In this document: piece after piece, positions 52,907 to 61,705 of the stretch
Numbering within the stretch: the stretch's first letter is position 1
Layout: every line of letters starts with the position of its first letter
DNA from: Janthinobacterium violaceinigrum
Lineage (GTDB): Bacteria > Pseudomonadota > Gammaproteobacteria > Burkholderiales > Burkholderiaceae_D
Direction: 5' to 3'
Assembly: GCF_009208555.1 (NCBI RefSeq)
Contig: NZ_WFLI01000002.1
Coordinates: forward strand, 124,001 to 188,000
Length of the DNA stretch: 64,000 nucleotides
The notes under the pieces: generated by a model
The model's database searches: none
Told to the model about the DNA's origin: nothing
The model's input: only the letters and a program-made list of their open reading frames with translations
Made by a program: the position numbers and the translations under genes

Positions 52907-54697
52907 TCAGTTGTGTAACTTGACGCCAAAGCGCAGCGCGATGCCCAGGCCGATGGCCACCAGGGTGATGTTGATGAAGGACAGCGCCGCCACCAGGTCG
53001 GTCGAACCGCCCGCCCACAGCGACACCAGCATGGCGCCGATCACTTCCGTGCCCGGCGAGAGCAGGTACACGCCCGTCGAATATTCGCGCTCGAAGATCA
53101 GGAAGACCATCAGCCAGGCGCCCAGCAAGCCGTACTTGATCAGCGGCAGGGTCACGTCGCGCGTCACCTGGCCGCGGCTGGCGCCGACGGCGCGCGCCGC
53201 CTCTTCCAGCTCCGGCCCCACCTGCAGCAGCGCGGTGGAAATCAGGCGCATGCCGTAGGCCATCCACACCACCGAATACGCGAGCCACAGGGCGAAGATC
53301 GTCGAGCGCAGTTCGCGCAGCACGGGGATCACATGGCCGCTGAGCCACAAGGCCACGCCGTTGTCCATGCCCTTGAGCATGCCGTCGAGCCAGGCCGGCA
53401 CGAACAGGAACACCCACAGGAAGGACAGGCCGGCCAGCAGGCCCGGCACGGCGCGCGGCACCAGCACGCTGTAGTCGAGCAGGCGCGTGATGCCGTCCTG
53501 CTTGCGGTGCATGGCCAGCGCGATGAAGCTGTAGCAGCCCACGGCCAGGGCGCCGCCGACGACGCCGATCAGGATGGTGTTGACGATGCCGCGCACCAGC
53601 GAGGGCTGGTCGAAGATATCGCGGAAATGCTGCAAGGTCAGCACGTCGGCCAGGTGCACGCCCTCGCCCCAGTACTGCACGAAGGAGCGCAGCACGATGC
53701 CCGTCAACGGCAGGATGATGGTGAAGATCAGCCAGCCCGCCAGCAAGGCGAACGCCAGCCACTTCCAGCGGCCCAGGGGCATGGCCTTGCTGCGCGCGCC
53801 CTTGCCCTTGATCGACACGTATTTGTTGGCGGACTTGAGCAGCCAGCGCTGTATCATCACCAGCGGCATGGTCACCATCACCAGGCAGACGGCGACGGCT
53901 GCCATCAGGTGGTACGACGGCGTGCCCAGCTTGTTCGTCAATTTGTACAGATAGGTCGGCAGCACCAGGTGGCCTTCCGGGTCGCCCAGCACCAGCACCA
54001 GGCCGAACACTTCGAAACCGAGGAAGAACACCAGCACGCCCGCATACGCGAGCGCCGGCATGATCATCGGCAGCGACACATTGAGCATCACCTGGACGGG
54101 CGAGGCGCCGGCCACGCGGGCCGCTTCTTCCACGTCAGAGCCCAGGCTTTTCAGCGCCGACGAGGCATACAGGTAGACGTGCGGCACGTGCGTCAGGCCG
54201 GCGATGATGACGATGCTGGTGAACGAATAGATATTCCAGGGCACGAAGCCAAGCAGCTCCTTGGCCCAGATCGAATAAAAGCCCACGGGGCCCATCGAGA
54301 CGACGTAGCCGAAGCCCATCACCATCGGCGAGACGAAGATCGGGACCAGCAGCATGGGCGCCACCCAGCCGCGGCCAGGCAAGTCGGTGCGCACCATCAG
54401 GAAGGCCAGCATGCCGCCCAGCGGCACGGCGATGACGGTGAGGCCGAAGGCCAGCATCAGGCCATTCTTGAAGGCCATGGAGAAATCGGGATCATCGAAG
54501 ATGAAACGGTAGGAATCAAAGCCGAATTCGCGCACGGGCATGAAGAACGGCGCGTTCAAAAAGCTCTGGTAAAAAATCAGGAAGAGCGGCAGGAAGATGG
54601 CGATCAGCGTGATCGTCACGACCACGCCGCGCGGCCAGTTCAGGCGCGACAAGGGAGAGCGCGACCGTGCAGGCAGCGGCAAGATGGCAGTTTGCAT
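52907..54697 (-). CDS. ABC importer permease, two fused permease halves
   Basis: This 596-aa FbpB-like inner-membrane protein has two BPD_transp_1 domains, each with an EAA loop (VEEAARVAGASPVQVMLNVS and LEEAARAVGASRGQVTRDVT), and about 12 membrane helices. The fused form is typical of Fe(III) and aminoethylphosphonate ABC systems. A 68-bp gap follows the binding-protein gene. Confidence 0.92.
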   Translation of the reverse strand: MQTAILPLPARSRSPLSRLNWPRGVVVTITLIAIFLPLFLIFYQSFLNAPFFMPVREFGFDSYRFIFDDPDFSMAFKNGLMLAFGLTVIAVPLGGMLAFLMVRTDLPGRGWVAPMLLVPIFVSPMVMGFGYVVSMGPVGFYSIWAKELLGFVPWNIYSFTSIVIIAGLTHVPHVYLYASSALKSLGSDVEEAARVAGASPVQVMLNVSLPMIMPALAYAGVLVFFLGFEVFGLVLVLGDPEGHLVLPTYLYKLTNKLGTPSYHLMAAVAVCLVMVTMPLVMIQRWLLKSANKYVSIKGKGARSKAMPLGRWKWLAFALLAGWLIFTIILPLTGIVLRSFVQYWGEGVHLADVLTLQHFRDIFDQPSLVRGIVNTILIGVVGGALAVGCYSFIALAMHRKQDGITRLLDYSVLVPRAVPGLLAGLSFLWVFLFVPAWLDGMLKGMDNGVALWLSGHVIPVLRELRSTIFALWLAYSVVWMAYGMRLISTALLQVGPELEEAARAVGASRGQVTRDVTLPLIKYGLLGAWLMVFLIFEREYSTGVYLLSPGTEVIGAMLVSLWAGGSTDLVAALSFINITLVAIGLGIALRFGVKLHN

Positions 54698-54765
54698 GAT
54701 GAATCCAATGAATGAAGGGTGCGGCGTGCGCCCGCAAGCCAGGCTCGCGGGCGGCTAAGTCGGCG

Positions 54766-55863
54766 TTATTTTTTGCCGGCTGTTTCTTTCCATTGCTTCA
54801 GGAAGGCCATGCGCTTGGCAGGTCCCAAGAATTGCAGGATGATCGGATGCACGGGAATCGGCTTGACGTTGGCCGCGCCGATTTCCTTGATCAGTTCAGC
54901 CGACGTCGTTTCACCCGTGACATCGGCGCGGATGGCGAACAGCTTGGCGCCGTTGGCGATGATGGTCTGGCCGCGGTGCGACAGCACGTAATCGAGCCAC
55001 AGCTTGCTGGCGTTGACGTTCTTCGCATTCTTGTTGATGAACTGCACGCGCGACAGGATCAGGGTGTAATCCTTGGGCAGCACCACGCCGATCGACGGAT
55101 CGGTCTTGGCGCGCACCAGCGCATAGGAGCCCAGCACGTTGTAGCCGATCAGGTTTTCACCGGACGAGATGCGCTCCATCATGGTGCCCGTCGACGACTG
55201 CACGCGCACCTTGGCCGTGCCGAACGCGTTTTGCAGCGCCAGGAATTGCGGGTATTCCTTGGCATCCTGCGCCATGAACATGAAGCCCACGCCCGATTTC
55301 TCGATGTCGTAGGTGGTGACCTTGTCCTTGAATTTCGGCGTGGCGATCAGCTTGACGAAATCATCGTGGTTCTTCGGCACTTCCTTCGGATCGAGCAGTC
55401 GCTTGTTGTAGACGATGGCGGCCGGCTCGAACGTGGTGCCGTACGCCTGGTCGTCCCACATGGCCCAGCCGGGAATCTTGGCCGCTTCCACGGATTTGTA
55501 TTTCAGTGCATAGCCATCGGAGGCCAGGCGCATCTGCAAGTCCATCGCCGACGACCACATCACGTCGGCCGTGTTGCCGCCGGCGGCCACTTCGGAAATG
55601 AAGCGGTTGTACACTTCGGTGGAATTCATGTCGTTGTATTCGACCGTGATGCCCGGGTACAGGGCGCTGAAATCCTTGATCAGCGGCGCGGCGGCCTTGC
55701 TGTCGGTGGCGCTGTAGATCACGACCTTGCCTTCCTTCTTGGCCGCATCGATGATCTTCTGGTAGTCGGCCGGATAGCCGGCCGGCACTTGCGCGAAAGC
55801 GGCGCCGGCCAGGCTGGCAAACGCAGTGGCAAGGGCGGCTTGAAGCAGGGTCTTGGTTTGCAT
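54766..55863 (-). CDS. ABC importer periplasmic binding protein (Fe/phosphonate type)
   Basis: This 365-aa protein has a signal peptide (LQAALATAFASLAGAAFA-Q). Type-II binding-protein features are KVVIYSATDSKAAAPLIKDF, VMWSSAMDLQMRLASDGYAL and GTTFEPAAIVYNKRL, then NLIGYNVLGSYALVRAKTDP. No clear Tyr pair for ferric iron is seen, so the ligand could be phosphonate, carboxylate or another anion. It shares the operon with permease and ATPase. Confidence 0.88.
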   Translation of the reverse strand: MQTKTLLQAALATAFASLAGAAFAQVPAGYPADYQKIIDAAKKEGKVVIYSATDSKAAAPLIKDFSALYPGITVEYNDMNSTEVYNRFISEVAAGGNTADVMWSSAMDLQMRLASDGYALKYKSVEAAKIPGWAMWDDQAYGTTFEPAAIVYNKRLLDPKEVPKNHDDFVKLIATPKFKDKVTTYDIEKSGVGFMFMAQDAKEYPQFLALQNAFGTAKVRVQSSTGTMMERISSGENLIGYNVLGSYALVRAKTDPSIGVVLPKDYTLILSRVQFINKNAKNVNASKLWLDYVLSHRGQTIIANGAKLFAIRADVTGETTSAELIKEIGAANVKPIPVHPIILQFLGPAKRMAFLKQWKETAGKK

Positions 55864-55911
55864 GGGGTTGTCTCCGTCTGTGAAATAGATTTTTTTAAAA
55901 TGGGATGCCGT

Positions 55912-56892
55912 TCAGCGCATGAGCCCAAGTTCCGTGGCCTGCCGCGCATATTCGTCGACGGCCTTCCTGACATACGCGGTCAGCTTCGGTCCCGTCAGGG
56001 CGAACGGATACAGGCCGGCCTGCGCGCGCCATTCGGCGAACTGCGGCGTGGCCATCGCGCGGTCGAACGTGGCGACCCAGCGCTGGTAGTCCGCCTCGGG
56101 CACCTGCGGCCCCATCCACACGCCGCGGATGATGGGCCAGACCACGTCGACGCCCTGCTCGCGCGCCGTCGGCACGCCGGCCAGCACGCCCGGCAGGCGC
56201 TTTTCCGACAGCACGGCCAACACGCGCGCATGGTTGGCGCTGGCGTTCAGGGTGGCTTCGGACGTGTCGCCCGAGACCACCTGCACGTAATCGGCCTGCA
56301 TCGCCGTGAACACTTCGCCGCCGCCTTCCAGTGCGACGAAGCGCAGTACTTTCGGATCGATGCCCGCATGGCGCGCCACCAGCGCCATCTTCAGCCAGTC
56401 CTGGCTGCCGATGGTGCCGGAGACGCCGATCAGCACCTTGTCCGGATGCTGGCGCAGCGCGGCGATCAGGTCCGCCAGCGTCTTGTAGGGCGAATCGCTG
56501 CGCACGGCGATCATGCCGTAGTCGGCGCCCAGCGCCGCCACCCAGCGCACGTCGCCCGCCTTCGCATTGCCGAACTTGCCTTGCGCCAGGTTGAGCAGCG
56601 AACCGCCCGAAAACGCCACCAGGGTGTTCGGCTCCGCGCGGCGCCGTTGCGAGGCCATCGAATGCCAGGCCACGGCGCCGATGCCGCCGGGCAGATAGCT
56701 GATGCGCATCGGCGCCAGGGCGGCTGCCGCGCCCTCCTGCGCCAGGCCTTTTTTCGCCAGCTTGCAGGTCAGGTCCATGGCGCCGCCCGGTTTGGACGGC
56801 ACCACGCACTCGGCCGGTGCGGACGCCTGCGCCCCCGCCACGGCAGGCAGCAGGCACAGCAAGGACAGGAACAGGGAGCGCAGCATCGTCAT
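55912..56892 (-). CDS. tripartite tricarboxylate transporter-type substrate-binding protein (TctC/Bug family)
   Basis: This 326-aa protein has signal peptide MTMLRSLFLSLLCLLPAVAG-AQA. Bug-family elements are CVVPSKPGGAMDLTCKLAKK, YLPGGIGAVAWHSMASQRR, VGVSGTIGSQDWLKMALVAR and GDTSEATLNASANHARVLAV. It would bind a carboxylate in the periplasm. No TctA or TctB membrane partner lies in the window. The ATG is 3 bp after the porin stop. Confidence 0.9.
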   Translation of the reverse strand: MTMLRSLFLSLLCLLPAVAGAQASAPAECVVPSKPGGAMDLTCKLAKKGLAQEGAAAALAPMRISYLPGGIGAVAWHSMASQRRRAEPNTLVAFSGGSLLNLAQGKFGNAKAGDVRWVAALGADYGMIAVRSDSPYKTLADLIAALRQHPDKVLIGVSGTIGSQDWLKMALVARHAGIDPKVLRFVALEGGGEVFTAMQADYVQVVSGDTSEATLNASANHARVLAVLSEKRLPGVLAGVPTAREQGVDVVWPIIRGVWMGPQVPEADYQRWVATFDRAMATPQFAEWRAQAGLYPFALTGPKLTAYVRKAVDEYARQATELGLMR

Positions 56893-56895
56893 GGC

Positions 56896-57957
56896 TTAGA
56901 AGCGGTGCTGGATGCCGGCGATCAGGCCGCGCTGCGTGTCGCCGAAACCGGCATCGTCGCGCGACAGGCTGACCAGCTGGTTGTGCTTGGCCTTGGCGTA
57001 GGCGCCGGCCACATACAGGTCGGTGCGCTTGGACAGGGCATAGCGCAGGCGCGCCACGTACATGATCGGATCGGCATCGAGGTTGGCGGCCACGTTTTTC
57101 ACGTCCTGGTAGTAGATCACGCCCGTCAGGGTGATGACCGGCGTGGTCTTGTAGCTGACGCCGCCCCAGTACAGGGTGCCGCGCACGTCGGCCTTGCCTG
57201 CGGCAGCGGGATCGAGCTTGTAGTCGCGCGCCGCTGCCTGCACTTTCCATGGGCCGTCGTCATACATGGCGCCCAGGTGGTACACGGTGGTCTTGTCGCG
57301 CGCGCCGCCGGCGATGGCGTTGCCGTTGACTTGTTCATACGTGGCCAGCAGGCTGACAGGTCCCGTCTTGTAGGTGACGGCGGTCGACAGCTTGGCGCTG
57401 TCCGAGGCGCCCGTCGTCTGTTCGCCGAAGCCGTACGATGCGCCGTAGCTGAAATCGCCCGTCTTGCCCGAGTACTTGACCATATTGTCGAAGGCGGTCG
57501 TCATGCCGTACTTGCTCGGGCCCGTCGCGTTGCCCGAAGTGGCCCACGAGTAGTACGGCGCATACGCCATCGGATCGAACGGCAGCACGAAGTCATACAC
57601 GGTGGTGAACGAGCGGCCCAGCACGACGCGGCCGAATGCGCCTTCCAGGCCCACGTTGGCCTGGCGCTTGAACAGCGCGCCGTCGGCAGCGCCCGTGTCG
57701 ACCAGGATGCCGCCTTCCAGATTGAACACGGCTTTCAGGCCGCCGCCCAGGTCTTCGCTGCCCAGGATGCCCCAGCGCGAGGTGTTCATGCCGCCCGAGC
57801 TCACTTGCGTCATCGAGCTTTTGTTCGGACCGGCGTTGCTGGTGGTGCTGACGCCCGCGTCCAGGCGGCCGTACAGGGTGACGTTCGATTCGGCCTGGGC
57901 GCTGCCGGCAGCGGCGAGGACCGCCATGGCGGCCAGCGAGAATGCAGTTTTCTTCAT
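56896..57957 (-). CDS. Gram-negative trimeric porin (Burkholderiales type)
   Basis: This 353-aa outer-membrane porin has signal peptide MKKTAFSLAAMAVLAAAGSA-QA. Porin_4-type N-terminus SNVTLYGRLDAGVSTTSN, RWGILGSEDLGGGLKAVFNL, the loop-3 region (VLGRSFTTVYDFVLPFDPMA) and C-terminal aromatic GLIAGIQHRF (Phe last) are visible. It is the first gene of the uptake operon, giving the substrate a way through the outer membrane. AAGGGAG precedes the ATG. Confidence 0.93.
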   Translation of the reverse strand: MKKTAFSLAAMAVLAAAGSAQAESNVTLYGRLDAGVSTTSNAGPNKSSMTQVSSGGMNTSRWGILGSEDLGGGLKAVFNLEGGILVDTGAADGALFKRQANVGLEGAFGRVVLGRSFTTVYDFVLPFDPMAYAPYYSWATSGNATGPSKYGMTTAFDNMVKYSGKTGDFSYGASYGFGEQTTGASDSAKLSTAVTYKTGPVSLLATYEQVNGNAIAGGARDKTTVYHLGAMYDDGPWKVQAAARDYKLDPAAAGKADVRGTLYWGGVSYKTTPVITLTGVIYYQDVKNVAANLDADPIMYVARLRYALSKRTDLYVAGAYAKAKHNQLVSLSRDDAGFGDTQRGLIAGIQHRF

Positions 57958-57974
57958 GTAGAGTGTCTCCCTTA

Positions 57975-58030
57975 GATATAGTTATTAGTGATATGCCTGA
58001 TCAATTTCATGAATCAGGATCACACTATAT
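57975..58030 (-). promoter_or_regulatory. porin-operon promoter overlapped by inverted repeat
   Basis: On the minus strand TTGATC (58004-57999), an 18-bp spacer and TATATC (57980-57975) precede the porin by ~20 bp. CCTGAT (57996-58001) and ATCAGG (58013-58018) form an inverted repeat over the -35, with outer ATATAG/CTATAT arms (57976-57981, 58025-58030). It is a probable target of the divergent response regulator. Confidence 0.45.
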
Positions 58031-58171
58031 GAGCGCGATCCTTTCAATTCGCTTTCAGACTGACAGGTGTCGCCGGCCAGCCACAAGCAATACCAACAAA
58101 TTCATTGCCGCCCCTGTCGGCGCAGCGCCGGCAGGCTTACACTGCACCCATTCAAACGAATGGCGGAGACC

Positions 58172-58894
58172 ATGCGCATATTATTAGTGGAAGATCATCT
58201 GGAGCTGTCGCACTGGCTGGCAAAGGCCCTGCGCGACGCGCACCTGACGGTGGAGACCGCCCACAACGGCGCCGATGCCGACGCCCTGCTGCACACGCAG
58301 GAATACTCATTGGTGCTGCTCGACCTGACCCTGCCGAAGATGGACGGCCTGGACGTGCTGCGCCGTCTGCGCGCGCGCGGCGGCACGCGCGGCAAGACTC
58401 CCGTCATGATACTGACGGCGCGCGGCGGCCTCGATGAAAAAGTACAGGGCCTGAACCTGGGCGCCGACGACTACATGGCCAAGCCGTTCGAGCTGGCCGA
58501 ACTGGAAGCGCGCGTGAAAGCCCTGCTGCGCCGCAGCCAGGGCAACGAAGCGCTCGTGCACACCTGCGGCGCCCTCAGTTTCGATACCGTCACGCGCATG
58601 TTCAGCTATGGCGGCGCGGCGCTGGCGCTCACGCCGCGCGAACACGCGGTGCTCGAAGCGCTGATCACGCGCTCCGGGCGCGCCGTGTCGAAGGAAAAAC
58701 TGTTCGACGAAGTCTTCGCGCTGGCCGACGACGCCAACCTGGACGCCATCGAACTGTACATCCACCGCGTGCGCAAGAAGCTCGAAAACGGCGTGGAAAG
58801 CGGCTCGCCCGACGGCGCCGTCATCACCACGCTGCGCGGCATCGGCTACCTGCTGCAACCGCGCAGCGCCATGGCGCCGGCCGCGCCGAAATGA
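58172..58894 (+). CDS. OmpR-family response regulator (TctD-like)
   Basis: This 240-aa regulator has a receiver domain with acidic pocket (LLVEDHLELSHWL), phosphoacceptor Asp in LVLLDLTLPKMDGLD and Lys in YMAKPFELAELEARV. A winged-helix DNA-binding domain follows (~130-235, LTPREHAVLEALITRSGRAV, IELYIHRVRKKLENG). GGCGGAG precedes the ATG. It overlaps the sensor kinase (ATGA) and is divergent from the porin-TctC-ABC operon, which it presumably controls. Confidence 0.93.
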   Translation: MRILLVEDHLELSHWLAKALRDAHLTVETAHNGADADALLHTQEYSLVLLDLTLPKMDGLDVLRRLRARGGTRGKTPVMILTARGGLDEKVQGLNLGADDYMAKPFELAELEARVKALLRRSQGNEALVHTCGALSFDTVTRMFSYGGAALALTPREHAVLEALITRSGRAVSKEKLFDEVFALADDANLDAIELYIHRVRKKLENGVESGSPDGAVITTLRGIGYLLQPRSAMAPAAPK

Positions 58895-60399
58895 GCGCCG
58901 CCATGCAGCACCCGCGCCCGCCCCTGCTCGAGCGCCTGCGCCGACGCTGGACGCAGGGCCGGCCGCTGGGCAGCCTGCGCAGCCAGTTGCTGCGCTGGCT
59001 GCTCATCCCGCTGGTGATGCTGGTGCTGCTCGATGCCGTGTTCGTCTACCGCAACGCGCTCGACGCGGCCGACATGGCCTACGACCGCTCCCTGCTGGCG
59101 TCGACGCGGGCGCTGGCCGAGCGCGTCTCCATCGTGGGCGGCAAGGTGGTGGCCGAAGTGCCCTACGTGGCGCTCGACAGCTTCGAGACCGACACCCTGG
59201 GCCGCATCTACTACAAGGTCACGGGCATCAACGGCGAACTGGTCTCGGGCTACGGCGACCTGCCGCCCGTGCCGAAGAACGTGCCCCGCTCGCAGAACTA
59301 TCCGGCCCTGGTGCGCTTCTACCACGCCGACTACCACGGCAAACCGATCCGCATCGCGGCGCTGCTGCAACCCGTGTATGACGATTCGATGCGCGGCATC
59401 GCCCTGATCCAGGTGGCCGAGACGCTGGACGCGCGGCGCGGCCTGTCGAACCAGATCCTGTTCGATACCCTGAGCTGGCAGGCAGCGATGATACTGGTGA
59501 TGGGCGCCCTCGTGTGGTTTGCCGTGCGCCTGGTGCTGCAGCCGCTGATGCGCCTGAAAACGGAAGTCGAGACGCGCACCCTGTCCGACCTGTCCGACGT
59601 CGATCCCGCACTGGTGCACCGGGAAATGCGCCCTCTGGTGAGCGCCATGAACGGCTCCATGTCGCGCCTGCAGCAGCTGATCGCCAGCCAGCGCCGCTTC
59701 ATCGCGGACGCCTCGCACCAGCTGCGCACGCCGCTGACGGTGCTGAAAACCCAGGCCGAACTGGCCATGCGCGCATGCGACCGCCAAGCGGGTGCGCCGG
59801 CCGACATGGCCGCCCTGCGCGACATCGTGCGCTCGATCGCGGCCACCACCGATTCGACCGTGCTGCTGGCCAACCGCCTGCTGACCCTGGCCCGCATCGA
59901 GCATGGCGGCGACAGCCTGGCGATGGATACCGTGTCGCTGCGCGACGTGGCGCAGCAGGTAGGGCTGGAAATGGCCATGGCCGCCGTCGGCAAGCATATC
60001 GACCTGTCGCTGGAAGCGCCCGACGAAGCGCCCGTGCATGGCCAGGCCCTGCTGCTGCACGAACTGGTGGCCAACCTGGTCGACAATGCGCTGCGCTACA
60101 CGCCGCACGGCGGCAACGTGACCCTGCGCGTGCGCGTGCTGGAAACGGATGGCGCCGGCGCCGAAACGGTGCTGGAAGTGGAAGACAGCGGCGCCGGCAT
60201 CCCGCCGGCCGAACGCGAGCGCGTATTCACGCCGTTCTACCGCGTGGGCGCGGCGCTCGAGAGCAACCCCGGCGGCGCCGGACTGGGCCTGGCCATCGTG
60301 CGCGACATCGCCGCCCTGCACGGCGCCCGCCTGGTGCTGGCGACGGCGGCGAATGGCCACGGATTGAAGGTCAGCGTGCATTTCGGCGGCGCCGCATGA
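58891..60399 (+). CDS. sensor histidine kinase (TctE-like)
   Basis: This 502-aa inner-membrane kinase has TM1 (LLRWLLIPLVMLVLLDAVFV), a ~135-residue periplasmic 2CSK_N-like sensing domain and TM2 (MILVMGALVWFAVRLVLQPL). The H box is IADASHQLRTPLTVLKTQ, the N box LVANLVDNALRYTP, G1 EDSGAGIPPAERERVF and G2 GAGLGLAIVRDIAALHG. TctE-type sensors detect carboxylates such as citrate. The start is inside the regulator stop (ATGA). Confidence 0.92.
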   Translation: MSAAMQHPRPPLLERLRRRWTQGRPLGSLRSQLLRWLLIPLVMLVLLDAVFVYRNALDAADMAYDRSLLASTRALAERVSIVGGKVVAEVPYVALDSFETDTLGRIYYKVTGINGELVSGYGDLPPVPKNVPRSQNYPALVRFYHADYHGKPIRIAALLQPVYDDSMRGIALIQVAETLDARRGLSNQILFDTLSWQAAMILVMGALVWFAVRLVLQPLMRLKTEVETRTLSDLSDVDPALVHREMRPLVSAMNGSMSRLQQLIASQRRFIADASHQLRTPLTVLKTQAELAMRACDRQAGAPADMAALRDIVRSIAATTDSTVLLANRLLTLARIEHGGDSLAMDTVSLRDVAQQVGLEMAMAAVGKHIDLSLEAPDEAPVHGQALLLHELVANLVDNALRYTPHGGNVTLRVRVLETDGAGAETVLEVEDSGAGIPPAERERVFTPFYRVGAALESNPGGAGLGLAIVRDIAALHGARLVLATAANGHGLKVSVHFGGAA

Positions 60400-60483
60400 T
60401 GGCCGGCACAGATAGTTCTTCGATACCAAGTGTTGCCCAAAAACAACGCGTGATTTATTTCTAATATTTTTTAAATAATTGCC

Positions 60484-60512
60484 TTACATAAACATATTCA
60501 TCCCTATACAAT
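60484..60512 (+). promoter_or_regulatory. promoter of small outer-membrane protein gene
   Basis: TTACAT (60484-60489), a 17-bp spacer and TACAAT (60507-60512) stand in an AT-rich stretch 55 bp upstream of the outer-membrane barrel gene. Confidence 0.6.
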
Positions 60513-60567
60513 TCGGCTCCCATTAAGCGGCGAGACAGTCTCTCCGCATTAATTACCTAGGATCAAT

Positions 60568-61131
60568 ATGAAAAAGCAATTGTTTGCAGTAGTCGCAGGC
60601 GCCGCCCTGGCATTCCCATTGTTCGCCCAAGCTGAAGGTTTCTACGCAGGCGCAAACGTCGGCCGTTCGGAATTCAAAGCGAGCGTCGATGGCCAAGGTT
60701 CGGAAAAAGAAAACAAAACCGGCTACAAAGCCTACGCCGGCTACGATTTCACGCCCAACTTCGGCGCGGAAGCCGGCTACGTTAATTTTGGAAAAGTGAA
60801 ACTGTATGCAGAAGACGCATCGGCTCACCTGAAAAGCAGCGCGTTTTACGTGGCAGCCACCGGCACCCTGCCATTGAACGAGCAATTTTCGCTGTTCGGC
60901 AAAGCCGGCGTAACGCAAAATCGCGCCAAAATCAGCTTCAACAATGACTACTTTGATTTCAGCGGCTCCAAAAACAAGACTGCGGCCATGTTTGGCATCG
61001 GCGCCGCTTACCACTTCGACAAAAAGCTGTCGCTGGTGGCGGAATACGAAAACTTCGGCAAAATCCTGGACGTAGATGGCGGCAATCTGAAAGCGGACCT
61101 GCTGTCGATCGGCCTGCGCTACAAGTTCTGA
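60568..61131 (+). CDS. small outer-membrane beta-barrel protein (OmpA/OmpX-like transmembrane type)
   Basis: This 187-aa protein has signal peptide MKKQLFAVVAGAALAFPLFA-QA. Alternating amphipathic strands follow (GFYAGANVGRSEFKASVDG, YKAYAGYDFTPNFGAEAGYV, AAMFGIGAAYHFDKKLSLVA), and the C-terminus is GLRYKF with a terminal Phe for outer-membrane insertion. An eight-stranded barrel is expected. Codon usage (many AAA, GAA) is lower in GC than in its neighbours, which suits a highly expressed gene. It is monocistronic, with its own promoter and terminator. Confidence 0.87.
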   Translation: MKKQLFAVVAGAALAFPLFAQAEGFYAGANVGRSEFKASVDGQGSEKENKTGYKAYAGYDFTPNFGAEAGYVNFGKVKLYAEDASAHLKSSAFYVAATGTLPLNEQFSLFGKAGVTQNRAKISFNNDYFDFSGSKNKTAAMFGIGAAYHFDKKLSLVAEYENFGKILDVDGGNLKADLLSIGLRYKF

Positions 61132-61175
61132 TTCGCGCTTGCGTGAATGAATGTCCGGCCAGTTGAATGGCGGAT

Positions 61176-61205
61176 AAAAAAACCGGCTGCAAAGCCGGTT
61201 TTTTT
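61176..61205 (+). terminator. intrinsic terminator after outer-membrane barrel gene
   Basis: AACCGGCT-GCAA-AGCCGGTT with a flanking A-run and T-run forms a strong, potentially bidirectional rho-independent terminator 45 bp after the stop codon. Confidence 0.88.
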
Positions 61206-61276
61206 ATGGGCGCATGGCGCGCCATGGGCGCCGATGTTAAGATCGCGCCCTGAGATTTTAATGAAGGCAGACTGCC

Positions 61277-61642
61277 ATGATGACCAAAGAAGACGTAAGC
61301 GAACTGTTTGCCAATATCGCCGAGAACGCGCCCTGGGACTTGACCCAGCCGCTGCTGTGGGGCTATTACTTCACCAATCCCACGTCCGAACCGCTGGAGC
61401 AGGCCGCCTCCCTGCTGGCCATCCAGGGCTACCGCCCCGTGGAACTGTACCAGCCCGAACTCGACGATCCGGCGGCACCGCCCGTGTGGGTACTGCACGT
61501 GGAAAAAGCCGAAGTGCATGGCGTCGACAGCCTGCACGCGCGCAATGGCGAACTGATGGCGTTTGCCCAGGAAAACCAGCTGGCCAGCTATGACGGTATG
61601 GATGTGGGCCCCGTCGGCGCGCCCGCCGCGCCGCAGCTGTAA
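61277..61642 (+). CDS. rraB: RNase E inhibitor protein B-like (RraB family)
   Basis: This 121-aa acidic cytosolic protein matches the RraB family over LWGYYFTNPTSEPLEQAASL, LLAIQGYRPVELYQPE and WVLHVEKAEVHGVDSLHARN, then LMAFAQENQLASYDGMDVGP. RraB binds RNase E and lowers mRNA turnover in E. coli. The start may be 61277 or 61280; AAGG is 9-12 bp upstream. It is a single gene, convergent with hom. Confidence 0.85.
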   Translation: MMTKEDVSELFANIAENAPWDLTQPLLWGYYFTNPTSEPLEQAASLLAIQGYRPVELYQPELDDPAAPPVWVLHVEKAEVHGVDSLHARNGELMAFAQENQLASYDGMDVGPVGAPAAPQL

Positions 61643-61659
61643 GGCAGTCATCGGATGAA

Positions 61660-61685
61660 AAAACGGCGCCCACGGGCGCCGTTTT
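61660..61685. terminator. bidirectional terminator between rraB and hom
   Basis: CGGCGCC-CACG-GGCGCCG with A-run upstream and TTTT downstream lies between the convergent stops at 61642 and 61706. Confidence 0.85.
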
Positions 61686-61705
61686 GCATGGATCGCCGCA
61701 AACGG

